NCBI GenBank assembly: GCA_028671895.1
Contig: JAPMAC010000197.1
Location: 5,647,001 to 5,711,000 of the forward strand
DNA: 64,000 bases
Direction of reading: 5' to 3'
DNA from: Oenanthe sinensis
Lineage: Eukaryota; Streptophyta; Magnoliopsida; Apiales; Apiaceae
Made by a program: the position numbers and the translations under genes. Shown in pieces: positions 42,394-54,118 of this stretch (positions within the stretch are counted from its first letter, which is position 1; every line of letters starts with the position of its first letter). A model generated the notes under the pieces. That model did no database searches. It had not been told where the DNA came from and saw only the letters and a list, made by a program, of their open reading frames with translations.

Positions 42394-43942
42394 TGAAGGG
42401 TTTCGTGCATGAAAACACACCAGAATTGACGTAAAATCAATAAAAACTGAAACCCTACCGCAGGATCCATGTATAACATTGGATGATTATGGTGAAGAAG
42501 TCTGTACCTTAACAAATCTTTTCGTATGATGTTTAATGAAGGTCTAGAAAAATGAATCACAGCAACCCTTTGTTGCAAAGATCTGCTCTCTAAAGAAGTC
42601 CACACGAATGCTCGATCGTCCAACGTTCACCGGAGTCGGTACTAGCTGAATTGCTTGCCCCTTTCTCTCTCTCTCTCTTCTTTTCTCTAGCCTCTCTTGA
42701 TGTTGAGCAGCTAGGGTTTTTCTCTAAAAATGAAATCTGATGATTAAACCTAATACTATACATCATTATGTATATATAGGGGATAGAGAGATTTTGAGCC
42801 TAATCCTAATTCATGTGGTTTCCAAAATCCATTCTGATTTTGGGTTATTATTATTATTAAATCTGAATTCTAATATAATTAATCAAGTCCCACTTAATTA
42901 ATTCAATATATTAAATTCGAATAAATAATAATACTTATTATTAAATCCGAATTCTAATATAATTAATCAAGTCCCACTTAATTAATTCAATAATTAAATT
43001 CGAATAAACAATAATATATCTAAATTCGTAATTTAAATAAACCTCTATTTTGACGTTATTTGTGTGTGACCCTTTAGGTTATTATTACGTTGGCAATAAT
43101 TTTATTATCTAATAATAAAATTATAAACAATGAGTGCCATCTAGTAATACATCATTGTTACCCAAGTAACAATAATAGTTGGTGATTCAATTAAACTTTT
43201 CGTCGAGGCATGTATAGTGTCATCCTCTTCAACGTTTAATCTTGGTTTCCTTGATTAATGAGTAGACTATTTAAACAAATCAATATTAGAGCATGGTAAT
43301 GCATTTCATAGTCTCACTCAATCAAGATGCCAATAATATCACTCCTAGAATTGGAGGGTTAAATCCTATATCTATCATTCATATTCCTCATACGATTCAT
43401 AACATACAGAATGTCCACCTTTATCATTACCCGGTTATAGGTAACTTTGAGTATAATCAAAGTATATTAATTCTCGTATAGAAATATAATGATTTCAAGT
43501 CAGAGGATCATTACATCATTATCACTGTGAGATTTCTTATGACACTTATTAATATGTAGAATCTCACGGCGGGTCTTTCCACTATCATGTATTGATATAT
43601 ACACTTATGTTCTTGACTTTAGTATAACCAAACCTATGACGAATGAGATGTGGTCATCTGTCAACAAACATACTAGTTCATTGCATTATTATTCTCCTTA
43701 TATAATAATACTTGACTAGGGAGTTTTAGGAATAAAATACTATTCATATAATCTCATTTTTAAGTCACATACTTAAAGACATATATTATGTATTAATATT
43801 CCAAGGATATTTATTATTATTTCAATTTATGATGTAGTAAATAAAGACATAATAAATATTAATTAAATAATCACATAACATAATTCTTAATTGTTTTGAA
43901 TAAAATATTAAACGCATTGTCTCTAGGACACCAATACTAACA
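42394..43942 (-). repeat. Right LTR of element E (uninterrupted reference copy)
   Basis: 1549 bp, TGAAGGGTTTCG to CCAATACTAACA. It lacks the MITE and solo LTR present in the left copy and therefore shows their empty sites. On its right, 43943-43998 continues with sequence that in the left copy belongs to the element interior (AAGACAATTATATTGCA and GGGAAGGAAAGAGAATTT). Confidence 0.85.
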
Positions 43943-43998
43943 TTCTAAGATAAAGACAATTATATTGCATATATGCTATGGGAAGGAAAGAGAATTTC

Positions 43999-44364
43999 AA
44001 AATGAAACTGTCAACCAATAATTAGAAATTTTATTTCTTTCGTAATATGATTTTCTATTATTAGTTCATAGGAAGTTTTGTATATAAACACTCTATGTAA
44101 CCTAATTTATGAGTCAAACTTTTGTGAGAACATAGAGATAGAGAGAATTGATGTGAGAAACACAGAGAAGCTGCTAGAGTTTTGTGTACACCCTATGAGA
44201 GTTTGTATTTGATCAATAATAATACAAGTAGTATTTTCTTCATACTTTGTGTTTAATCTTTGTTATTTGTTCGAAGCTTAATTACATATTGAGTTTGATT
44301 TTAATCAGGAAAAAAAAGGTACATAAGTATTCAACCCCCCTTCTATTTATGTACTGGGAAAACA
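43999..44364 (+). repeat. 5'-truncated LTR of the element A family
   Basis: Matches LTR A from its middle to its end in plus orientation: a TATA box TATATAAA at 44081-44088, then AGAGATAGAGAGA, AGTTTTGTGTACACC, the TTCAACCCCCC block and the end GGGAAAACA. No primer site follows, so it is a solo or 3' remnant. Confidence 0.7.
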
Positions 44365-45546
44365 AATTTAAACTTTTATAACCAAGGTGATATTTGAGCA
44401 AAGTTATGGGATATAAACTGCAATTTACTAAAATGGGATAATGTAAATGGGTTGCAAAAAGGAGCGTTTCTGAAAGTTTGGGGTGGAAACTGTTATAATT
44501 TAATATTTTATGGCCAAAGTGAGATTCGAGCAATTTTTTGGGATATAAACTGCAATTTACTCTAAAACATACCTACTTATAAAATAGAAAAGTCGAGCGT
44601 GGAGTCAACACTTGTTTCCACCCTTTCTCATAATAGTGGGGAATCCCGAATACCAAGAAGAAGTAAATGACCATACAATAAAAAAAATTTAATTTAATAA
44701 TCTCAAGTATAAAACTTTCATTCAAAAATTATATAATAACTTAAACAAAATCTAATACAACAAATCAATAAAAAAATAAAAGCTACAAAATAGAAACAAA
44801 AAAAATCAAAATTAACATTTCTTCCAATATTTATTTTATGAGTAAACAATATTTATTTTTTAATATGTAAGTGCATAATCCTTTTTTAAAATATATTTTC
44901 AAGCATATTAATTTATAACAAACCAATATTTATCATATTTTTAATATTTACAAATAATTTAGAAACTTCAACCTCCAAAACATAGACTTATTTATTGATT
45001 AAAAAAATTACAAAACAAATATTAATTACTAAAATATAATCAAACTCTATAGCATAATATTTCACTAATCTACATATAATAAATTTAAATAATACACTTA
45101 TATATATCCAAATAATACAAAATTCTAAAATCTTAACAAACTACTATTTTTATTGAATTCAAATATATGATTAAATCGTAACCCAAATTTAAGATCTATG
45201 TTATATAGTTCTTATCTTTCATAATCATATAGTACATATAAGTTAATTAAGATATAAATAAATGATGTATACAATTTGCTATTGAATTATATATAAAAAA
45301 ATAACTTTACTTTTACATAATATGAAAAATACCATTTGCTTTTAATATATTGTAATGGGACTAATTATAAACATATTAATTGATAAATAAATAATAAATA
45401 CCATATTTACAATACCAAATATAAAATATTTTCTATATATAAAATTTATTTTATATGATATATAACAATATTTAATATTACATTAAATATTTTAAGGTAA
45501 TTCTTTGCTTTAATTAATAAATTTTATATCAGTTTGACTTTATTTT
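44365..45546. repeat. Duplicated AT-rich segment, copy 1
   Basis: Homologous to 55640-56553 plus 63477-63831 in the same orientation, roughly 90% by eye with indels. Copy 1 holds the uninterrupted target site of element D (CTTATCTTTCATAATCATATAG, positions 45211-45232, cited as two halves CTTATCTTTCATA and ATCATATAG). No gene seen. Confidence 0.8.
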
Positions 45547-47177
45547 ACTTATTTCAACTCAATAAGTAGCACAATTAGTTGTATTAATCATGCCTATTTA
45601 TAAAATTTCATAACTTCTACGTAATAAGAACCCTAAAAATTCTACAGTAATTTTATCTTAATGTAGTGGATCAAATTGGAGAATTAATATGGGATTAGTA
45701 TCTAGGATACATACATACCACATGTGAAAGATTTTAAGGAAACATTATAATATTGTTAGATGATAAGGTATGCATTTCATCCTACATCTTACTATATCTA
45801 ATGTAGTGCTACTAAAAACCCATATACAATATCTATAATATTTGATGTTATTTATACATCAGTCTCAAATTCATGTACTTATCTACTTGAGCAAATTAAG
45901 GGAAATAGTTCAGAGAAAGAAATTGGTACATCATTAAAAACTTCTATTTGAAAGATTAGATACCAAACTTCATTGCCTACAAAAGATGAACAAATCATAT
46001 TAGCATCAGATAATTCCAAAAGTTACGTAAGTGGATGGGACCATGGCCTCATCGATATTTTTTTTAATTTGTCCGATGTTGCATACTATGATTTGTTTCT
46101 AATGTGTAATGGTTAAAAAATATGTTAAAACATACAAATTTTTTTAATTTCCCTACAAACTTTTTTAAACATACATAGTTGGTGTAGTGACCAAGTACAA
46201 ACTCTAACAACAATTCACAACCATGTATGAACAAGACTAATTAAATATAAAATATAAATGCTACATATTTATATATTATGAGGTGAAAATTGAATTAACA
46301 TCAATTGGAATCATTTTCATTAATCTACCAAAATTTGCACTCATTCTTAAGTAGAAATACTACAAAGTTGGCGAAGAACTTGAGGGGTGTATAAATGGAA
46401 TAACTGGTCCTCCAAACATAAACATGGCAAGCATTGGTGTCAATAGAAACTCAGTGACTTACTTCATTTTCTTTTTAATAAAATCATAAATGATTTATTA
46501 GAAGAACACTTGGTAATTCAATATCTAATAATTTATTTATTTTCATGTCTTTGTCTTTCAATTTATATTACATTTATTGTGTATTATGTATATATAATTT
46601 TATTTTTTAAAACGGACATAACTTTTTCGTACATGTAATTAAACATAAAACAAAAATTTAAAATTATTTGCATATACTAAATTATTTTATCAATTTTAAA
46701 AAATAAAAGTCTATCTAACAGTATAGTTTCTGCCTTATCTTATAAATACATACAACTTTCACTCTCTTTTCCATGTTACAGTTACAAAGAAAAGTAAAAT
46801 CTCGAGTAAAAATATATGAGAAGTTAATTTAATACAATACCAACTGTGTTTACATAGATATAACCATTGCCCAAGATATGTATGAAGTCACAACTCTTGA
46901 CTTAATTTTAAATTTAGATCAAATAAAGTTTTATATATCTCATTACATAAATGTATTTAATTCATTTCTATACTATCATTTTTAGTAATAAATATATATA
47001 CAAGAATATAGACATGTTTAACATTCTCACCTATGAACATAAAATGAATTCTATGACTTATATACACTAATATATACTAATGATATTTGACACACATAAA
47101 GTGGTTACATGCGAGCCTAACATAGAAAAAGTTCAGAAATCACATGAATGGTACTACATGTCTACATATCATGCCAA
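45547..47177. other. AT-rich intergenic region, nothing recognised
   Basis: No credible coding frame, RNA gene or repeat signature seen over 1.6 kb. Confidence 0.5.
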
Positions 47178-47182
47178 CAATA

Positions 47183-47499
47183 TATTAGAATTAACAAACA
47201 GTATGAACAAAACAAAATGAACAGCTGTTTATAGACTCTAGATAAACACCAGTACTTGTACCTCTAACTCTATTATTTTATTTCAATGCTGCAAAACCAA
47301 CTTAAATAAAGAAATACAAACATAGTGCTTGCAAAGAAATAGGAAACCACTACCCTCCTATTCTATCTCCACTACTAACGTTATTAATCCACGATCCTAC
47401 AAAATAGCTACTAAACTCCTGACCAAATCAAACTAGCTACTTTCCTAATAAACATAAAATAAATAAATAATTATTAAGTTCAAGATTAAATTCCCAACA
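47183..47499 (-). repeat. 3' LTR of young copia element
   Basis: Plus strand TATTAGAATT...TTCCCAACA, so TGTTGGG...CTAATA on the element strand. The TG...TA ends are not the canonical TG...CA, but both copies share them and the target duplication confirms the boundary. Confidence 0.95.
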
Positions 47500-47512
47500 A
47501 ACTCCCCCTTAA
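47500..47512 (-). other. Polypurine tract of young copia element
   Basis: The minus strand reads TTAAGGGGGAGTT directly before the LTR start. Confidence 0.85.
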
Positions 47513-49214
47513 TCTTGAACTTTATTCTCGATCTCCTTGACACCCAACAGCTGCCTCATTCGCTCAAACTTCACAGTCGACAAAGCTTTAGTTAGTATGT
47601 CTGCACGCTGACAATCACTGGAAACATGCTCAATGACAATTTCCCCACGTTCAACACACTCCCTGATGAAATGGTAACGTATATCGATATGTTTACTGCG
47701 ACCATGGAACACAGGGTTCTTGGCAAGATCAATTGCCGACTTATTATCTATATATAAAACCACTGGACCCAAGCACTCATTTGTCACCTGATTCAAGACA
47801 TTCCGTAGCCAAATGCTTTGACATGCTGCTGTAGTTGCAGCCATAAACTCTGCCTCACAGGAGGACAAGGCCACACACCTCTGTTTCTGCGAGACCCAGG
47901 TGATTAGACTCTCGTTAAGATAAAATACCATCCCTCCAGTGATCTTCCTGTCGTCTACATGTCCTGCCAAGTCACTGTCTGAGTAACCTGTCAATATATT
48001 ATTGCCACTTTTTCTCGAATACACCAAGCCAAAGTTCATAGTTCCTTTGACATATCGCAAGATCCTCTTTAAAGCATTCAAGTGCATTGTTGTGGGCTGC
48101 TCCATGTATCTACTCACAATCCCAACTGAGTAGGCTATGTCGGGCCTCGTATGCACCAGATATCGAAGCCCACCCACCAGACTTTTGTACCACGAAGTAT
48201 CAACCCTGTTTCCTCCTTCATCCTTTGTTAGTTGTTCCTTAGGGTCCATAGGAAACTTTGTTGGATTGCACTCAGCTAAACCTGCCTTCTCAAGCAATTT
48301 CTTTGCATATCCCATCTGCTTTAATTCGATATAACCATCACCTTGATCTACCTCGATCCCCAGATAGTAGGTTAACTTTCTTAGATCACTCATTTCGAAG
48401 ACACCACTCATCTGCTGTTTGAACTCTTCTATGACTGATGTACTTGTGCTTGTAACGAGTAAATCATCAACATAAACACAAATTATTAAGATATCATCCC
48501 CTTCTCGCCTTGTATACACAGCATGCTCGTAGGGGCACCGTTTAAAACCATGTTTCTCAAGACAACCATTAAGTTTAGCATACCATGCTCGTGGGGCTTG
48601 ACGTAACCCATAAAGAGCTTTATGAAGTTTATACACTAACTGCTCCTTGCCCTTCTTGACATACCCTTTTGGCTGAGCAACATAGACGTCTTCACTAATT
48701 TCCCCATTTAAAAATGCTGCCTTTACATCCAGGTGGTGCACTTCCCAATTGTTTTTAGCCGACAATGCCAACAGCAACCGTACTGTCTCTAACCGTGTGA
48801 CTGGTGCGAAGATCTCGTCGTAATCGATGTCGTGCTCCTGTACATACCCTTTCGCTACCAATCTCGTTTTATGCTTCACAATATTGCCACTTGCATCCTT
48901 TTTCAATTTGTAAATCCACTTCAAGCCTATGACTTTGTGTCCATCTGGAAGTTCAGTTAAAGTCCAAGTGCCATTACTTTCAATCGAGTTAATCTCCTTC
49001 TGCATAGCCTCTCTCCAGTCACGTTTCTTTGCTGCATGTTCATAACTGGAAGGTTCCTCCATTCCCATAAACATCAATTCTTCGTCCAACTGCATTTCCT
49101 CAGTTTCTCTGTATATATCTCTGATTGTCATGAAGCGTTTTGGCTCGACACTATCATCATAGTTCTCTGGAGGCACATCTGTCGCTCTTGACTGCAATGG
49201 TGAAACTGGTTCTG
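47509..49214 (-). CDS. Copia reverse transcriptase and RNase H
   Basis: Downstream half of pol in the +1 frame relative to gag, entered after the C run. RT blocks appear in order: WIYKLKKDASG, TRLVAKGY, APVTRLETVR, HHLDVKAAFLNG, LYGLRQAPRAWY, the catalytic YVDD in ICVYVDDLLV, and YYLGIEV. RNase H follows with Asp in GYSDSDLAG, Glu in SSCEAEFMA and Asp in LYIDNKSAIDLA, and the HGRSKHIDIRYHF block. It ends with LGVKEIENKVQD just before the polypurine tract. The open frame reaches back to a nominal ATG at 49278, but that part lies across the C run and is not authentic sequence. Confidence 0.9.
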
Positions 49215-49235
49215 CCCCCCCCCCCCCCCCCCCCC
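49215..49235. repeat. 21-C homopolymer breaking the pol frame
   Basis: Encodes a poly-Gly linker between integrase and RT. The two halves of pol are in frames differing by one base across this tract. It could be a real slippage mutation or a sequencing length error. Confidence 0.9.
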
Positions 49236-51589
49236 GTGTCTCCATTATGCACATGAGTTGACTCAATATGTTCTTCATCTTCAGTTTCAGATGTATCCAG
49301 TACCTGAAACTCGTTCAAAACATCTGAATTACCTTCTTCTTCTTGTAACCATGGCCAACATTTTCTTTCGTCGAAAACGACATCCCTACTGACATGAACA
49401 AGCTTGCTCACTAGATCATAGAGTCTGTAAGCCTTCGTACCAGGTTCCTTCCCAAGATTTACAACTTTAACACTTCGATCATCCAACTTGTTAGTATGAA
49501 TACTCGGAACTTTCATGTACGCTACACAACTAAACACGCGAATGTGAGCTATATCTGGCTTGTCACCAGTCCAAGCTTCATATGGAGTCTGACCAGACAA
49601 TGCCCGTGTTGGCAATCTGTTAAGAACATACACCGTATGGCGTACTGCTTCCCCCCACAGCATCAAAAGTAATTGCATTTCCTTGAGAAAACTTCGGGCC
49701 ATCTCCATTACCGTCCTATTTCTGCGTTCTACTATGCCATTTTGTTGAGGCGTGTAGGGCGCAGTGAAGTGTCTCTCGATTCCAGCTTCTTCACAATACT
49801 CTTTGAATTCATTTGAAGTGAATTCACCTCCTCGATCCGTTCTGAAAACTTTTATCTTCCTTTCATTTCCGTTCTCAACACTAGCACGAAATTTTTTAAA
49901 CACACCAAGTGCCTCATTCTTATGTTTCAGCATATAAATCCACATAGCTCTGCTGTAGTCATCGACAAGAAGAAAGAAATACCTGCAACCACCCGATGTT
50001 GCTGGTTCAATTGGGCCACATAGGTCCCCATGCACCAATTGGAGAGCTCGATCTGCACTGTACTTTGCCTTTGAAGGAAAAGATTTTCTCGCATGCTTTG
50101 ACATTAGACAACCTGAACAGATTTCCTTAGAGTGGGCAACATTTGGTAAGCCACGCACCATCCAGTTATTGTACATCAAGGCCAGGGACTTAAAGTTTAC
50201 ATGCCCCAAGCTAGTATGCCAAAGACGAGATAACTCTTCCGTTTTTGACAGCATGCAAGCAGGTTTAGAGGTTTCAATAATCAATTTATATAGTCTGTTT
50301 TGGGAACGTTTCACCTTCATAAGCAATTTTCCTTGATTTTCATATACCCACAGATAGTTACCATTCAACACTACTTTATTTCCCTCCTCAGATAATTGAC
50401 CAAGACTGATTATATTATTACACAAAGTGGGAATGTAGTATACCTCGTTTAATGTACGCTCTTCTCCGTTTTTGCATTTGAATATGATTGACCCCTTTCC
50501 TTCAATCTTTATTGCTGAACCATCTCCAAACTTTACTTGCCCAGTTATCTTCTCGTCTATCTTCTTGAATTTTTCCCTTTCGCCCGTCATGTGATTGCTT
50601 GCTCCGTTGTCCAAATACCATAAATTCGACTCCACTCCTTTCTTCTTGACATCAGCCACCAGGACAGGCACTACACTTGTCTCGTTCAGCATTATTTCGT
50701 CACTTTGTTGGTCATGTTTTGCCAACAATAAGGCTGGCTCATCGTCCTCCGTCTGAGCCATGTATGCTTCTTGCTTTGCTTCCTTCGCACGTCGAGGCTT
50801 TCGACAATCAGAAGCATAATGTCCGTAGACGTGACAGTTGAAACATCTCCCCTTGCTCTTGTCTCTCGCTCCACGAGGTTTGTTTGTGCGCTTCAGCCAC
50901 TCCTCCCTGGTGAGGAGTAATTTTCCTTCTTCTCTCTTGGCCCACTCTTCTTCTGTGAGCAGTAATTGACTCCCTGTGGATTCAATTTGTCCTTTCAGCC
51001 TCTCCACATGTGCTTTAAGTGACCCAACTGTCTCTTCCACCGTCATCGTTTCCAAGTTTCCAAACTGTTCTATTGTGGACGCTATTTGCAAGAATTTTGA
51101 AGGCACCGCACGCAACAGTTTTTTTACCACATAGGCTTCCTTCACCTCTTCACCAAGTGCCCTGATGTGCGTCACAATCCCATTAAGCTTCATACAGAAA
51201 TCATCGAGCTGCTCATTGTCTTGCATGCTCAGTGATTCGAATTCAGCCTTTAAGGTCTGCACCTTGGCAGCCTTCACCTTTTCAGCACCTTGGCACATTG
51301 TCTTGATCGCTCCCCAGGCGTCCTTCGCTTTCTTTTTATCTGCGAGAGAGAGTAACATTTCCTCAGGTATCCCCTGATAAATCATTGACATAGCTCTTTT
51401 GTCCGTTTGATCCTCAACTGTGGCTTTCGCGTCACTTGGCTCCACTGCGTCCCAGACTCCGTGAGCCTGCATGAAAACTTGCATCTTCAATGACCAGGCT
51501 GTGTAGTTTATTTTGGTAAGCATTGGATAGCTTAGACCCAACGAACCTCCCTTGCTCTTCCCCACCTCCACTGTGGTTGATTTTGACAT
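49236..51589 (-). CDS. Copia gag, protease and integrase
   Basis: Starts at ATG 51589. Gag spans residues about 1-215 (LGLSYPMLTKINYTAW, FESLSMQDNEQLDDFC). A CCHC knuckle CFNCHVYGHYASDC lies near residue 250. Protease is WYLDNGASNHMTG near residue 320, with DNGA instead of DSGA as in its relative at 6 kb. The zinc-binding LWHTSLGHVNF...CSGC region follows. The integrase core has Asp in VHGDLCGP, Asp in RTDRGGEF and Glu in QNGIVERRN. It ends in an acidic linker and a Gly run. The frame as sequenced runs past the C run to a stop at 49157 with unrelated residues. Only about 40 bp of leader separate the start from the primer site. Confidence 0.92.
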
Positions 51590-51611
51590 GTACTAGTGAA
51601 CTCACCAAACA

Positions 51612-51628
51612 CCTTGGCTCTGATACCA
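51612..51628 (-). other. Primer-binding site of young copia element
   Basis: The minus strand reads TGGTATCAGAGCCAAGG, two bases from the LTR end. The first 14 bases fit the plant initiator tRNA-Met 3' end. Confidence 0.9.
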
Positions 51629-51630
51629 AG

Positions 51631-51947
51631 TATTAGAATTAACAAACAGTATGAACAAAACAAAATGAACAGCTGTTTATAGACTCTAGATAAACACCCG
51701 TACTTGTACGTCTAACTCTATTATTTTATTTCAATGCTGCAAAACCAACTTAAATAAAGAAATACAAACATAGTGCTTGCAAAAAAATAGGAAACCACTA
51801 CCCTCCTATTCTATCTCCACTACTAACGTTATTAATCCACGATCCTACAAAATAGCTACTGAACTCCTGACCAAATCAAACTAGCTACTTTCCTAATAAA
51901 CATAAAACAAATAAATAATTATTAAGTTCAAGATTAAATTCCCAACA
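51631..51947 (-). repeat. 5' LTR of young copia element
   Basis: Same 317 bp as the 3' LTR with five substitutions. The right flank CAATA is the target duplication. Confidence 0.95.
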
Positions 51948-51952
51948 CAATA

Positions 51953-52572
51953 TTCCCGGGACCCATTCCCTCACAGTATAGAAATTTAAATCAACAATTG
52001 GCAGGAACATAACAATTACTAGGAAAATACCAGATATATGGTTTCAAACATTACCCCAAGGAATACTAGCTCTTTCCATGGGATCTCCATTTAAGTAAAA
52101 ACAAGAAAATTTGTTAAAAACTGCTGATTCAAGAACACATATATAATTACATCAAGCACACCAACATTGAACACCTTAAAAATAATTATTTTTCTAAGCA
52201 GGTCAAGAATATGTTTGGCACTATGCATCATCTTATGGTCAATTTCCTAGGGTGAAAGATATTGGTCCCGTGCATCATATAGATAATAATAATATATTAT
52301 TGTGCAGAGTTTTTTTATGTGAGGCCACCAACTTCCACGACATATTTGGTGGAAATTGGATATGAATTTTGATATTGTAGAGCTTCAAAATAGGATCTAC
52401 ACTTGGATTAAATTGTCTAAGATGTTCATTACAGGTGAGAACAAACACCTTGTTACAAAAAATATTTATATCTGAAATCAGCTCAGTCCACTTTCTCATA
52501 TATTTAATTAAGTAATATATTGGATTTGGAGGCACACCAACCACGGGTAAAATGTGAAAAATAAATACATAA
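51953..52572. other. Intergenic, one short unrecognised frame
   Basis: A minus-strand frame at 52544-52275 (89 residues, MVGVPPNPIYYLIKYMRKW...) has a plausible amino-acid composition. I recognise no family, and it may be a diverged exon or chance. Nothing else seen. Confidence 0.35.
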
Positions 52573-52860
52573 CTGTTGGGAAAACTAAGAACTAAGAAAT
52601 AAACAGTATATGTGTGTATGTTGCACTGAGAAAGAATAAATATTTAAGCAGTAGTCTTATTATTCATTAACTACACTACAATAAAAACAAATGAATGCGT
52701 CTATTTATATAAGCTACTGTAGTCTACATAGGTATATATCTTTTCACGTTAGCATTCTCCGAATCAAACATCTTTACAACCATATACTTACTTGTACTTA
52801 CTTTGACAATTGAATATTCCATATTGATTTGGAGACCTCCAAAGAAAGACCATTCTCCAA
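52573..52860 (-). repeat. Probable copia LTR remnant
   Basis: Starts TGTTGGGAAAACTAAG on the plus strand, so an LTR-like end ...TTTTCCCAACA on the minus strand. A TATA box (TTATATAA on the minus strand) lies near 52713. The other boundary is not clear. Confidence 0.4.
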
Positions 52861-53460
52861 TTTATTTATTAATAATATTATAAATTTATCTTTTTATGTT
52901 TAAATTCAAGCGACATATTTTTAAAATAATAAATATTATTATTTATTTAAGTTATGTGAATAATTCATGTTTTTTCAAAAAAACAAACATAAACATAAAT
53001 TATATAATATATATTTTTAATTTTTTAAATAAAAGTGTGGATACAAGGTACAATAATAACGTATAAACTTGTATTTGATCAATTTGTCTTTATCTTTGTC
53101 AATGTGTCTACCTAAATTTTAAGAAAATCAATTATGTGACAACCATTATGTTGAATATAAGTTGGCCAACAAACTAAAAAACTACCGTGGAAATCACCAA
53201 ATTGCAATTAAGTGATAATATTTTGATAACTATTTAATATTTTTTCAATAATTTTATATCACTTCTAGAAGCTAATAACAATCAAAACTAAAATGTATTA
53301 AATTAATTATACATACCATATAATTTTTATATTAAATAAATATATATGTGATACAAAACTCTAAATTTGAAATTTTAAAATAACATATACATTTAATATT
53401 TTATTGTTAATTTCCATTTAAAACTCTCCAAAAATAAACCTATTTTTTATTCATTTTATT

Positions 53461-53501
<41 letters not shown>

Positions 53502-53640
53502 GAATCACTTATTTAAGATTAAACATCTTTACGAAATTGGAAAGAAAACTTTAAAAAAATAAAAGCATCAACCCCATTTTCCCCATATTAGGCTTGAAAG
53601 ATATTTAAAATATATAATTTTAATAATAAAAACATGATAC
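52861..53640. other. AT-rich sequence, partly the second copy of the 27-28 kb repeat
   Basis: From about 53330 it matches 28140-28250 and 27960-28030 inverted, including a (TA)n run at 53467-53498. Left of that nothing is recognised. Confidence 0.5.
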
Positions 53641-53966
53641 AGGCCTAGTGTAATTGGGCTAGAGGGCTAGCCACATATTTTGTGTTGCCCTACTTAATAC
53701 ATCATATATATAAATATAGAGATAGAGTTAGGGAAAAAAGTCTAAAGTTAATTATAGTGAAACCGCAGCCGCACCCACCTATGCCGCCAACCAGACCTAG
53801 ATTTTTTGAAAATGAGGATGATAAAGAGGTAGAGGAAGAACAACAAGATGATGAAGAAAATAAAATATCATTCCACAATCAACAATCATTTCATACTCAA
53901 GGTTGTGGAGATTGGTTATTCCCTTACAGTTTGATCCCAATGTACCTCTCACCATCCATTTCTTAA
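53641..53966 (+). pseudogene. Acidic ORF fragment, copy 2 of a dispersed repeat
   Basis: The frame with MPPTRPRFFENEDDKE, an EEEQQDDEENKIS acid run and QSFHTQGCGDW corresponds to 27712-27437. Upstream it shares the GGGCTAG...CTAGCC block and a short AT-rich leader. The two copies differ by indels, which suggests that neither is under tight selection. Product unknown. Confidence 0.45.
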
Positions 53967-54118
53967 TTCAATCCTTTTTTTCATCTACTATGTATGCCAT
54001 ATAATCCTATTCATTCTTTTTTTAACTCTTGAGTATTAAACCCTAATTTAGTAACATTAAATATAATCTTTTACAGTATCAAAGTGTATAAGTTACACAT
54101 AGAAATATTTATATTATC
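53967..54118. other. AT-rich continuation of the dispersed repeat
   Basis: Shares AT-rich words with 27361-27436 inverted. No gene. Confidence 0.4.

Larger units (their letters stand above)
29061..43998 (-). mobile_element. Element E: composite copia element with nested insertions
   Basis: Two copies of one LTR (29061-36078, interrupted; 42394-43942, uninterrupted) bracket a gag-only internal region on the minus strand. The left LTR hosts a MITE and a solo LTR, and a CACTA element lies 32 bp beyond its inner end. Without these, the left LTR is about 1.6 kb against 1549 bp for the right one. Protease, integrase, RT and RNase H are deleted. The right LTR has internal-type sequence on both sides, so this is not a simple single insertion. 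Confidence 0.8.
47183..51947 (-). mobile_element. Near-intact young Ty1/copia element
   Basis: 4765 bp with two 317-bp LTRs, primer site, polypurine tract and a 5-bp target duplication CAATA (47178-47182 and 51948-51952). The LTRs differ at five positions by direct comparison (about 98.4% identity), so the insertion is recent. All catalytic motifs are present. The only defect seen is a 21-C run at 49215-49235 that puts RT and RNase H one base out of frame. The 5.7-9.6 kb element is an old relative. Confidence 0.95.

Noticed and set aside
42394..43942. Simple 5' LTR of a single intact insertion
   Set aside because: The sequence to its right is shared with the interior side of the left LTR, so the simple model fails.
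45547..47177. tRNA, rRNA or organelle-derived insert
   Set aside because: No tRNA boxes, rRNA words or organelle coding stretches were recognised in this or other AT-rich gaps.
49215..49235. Telomere-like or G-quadruplex regulatory tract
   Set aside because: A pure C/G homopolymer inside a coding linker; slippage or sequencing error is the simpler reading.
49150..49280. Separate start of the RT-RNase H protein at ATG 49278
   Set aside because: The sequence before the C run in that frame is antisense in phase to the real linker; the frame is created by the homopolymer length.
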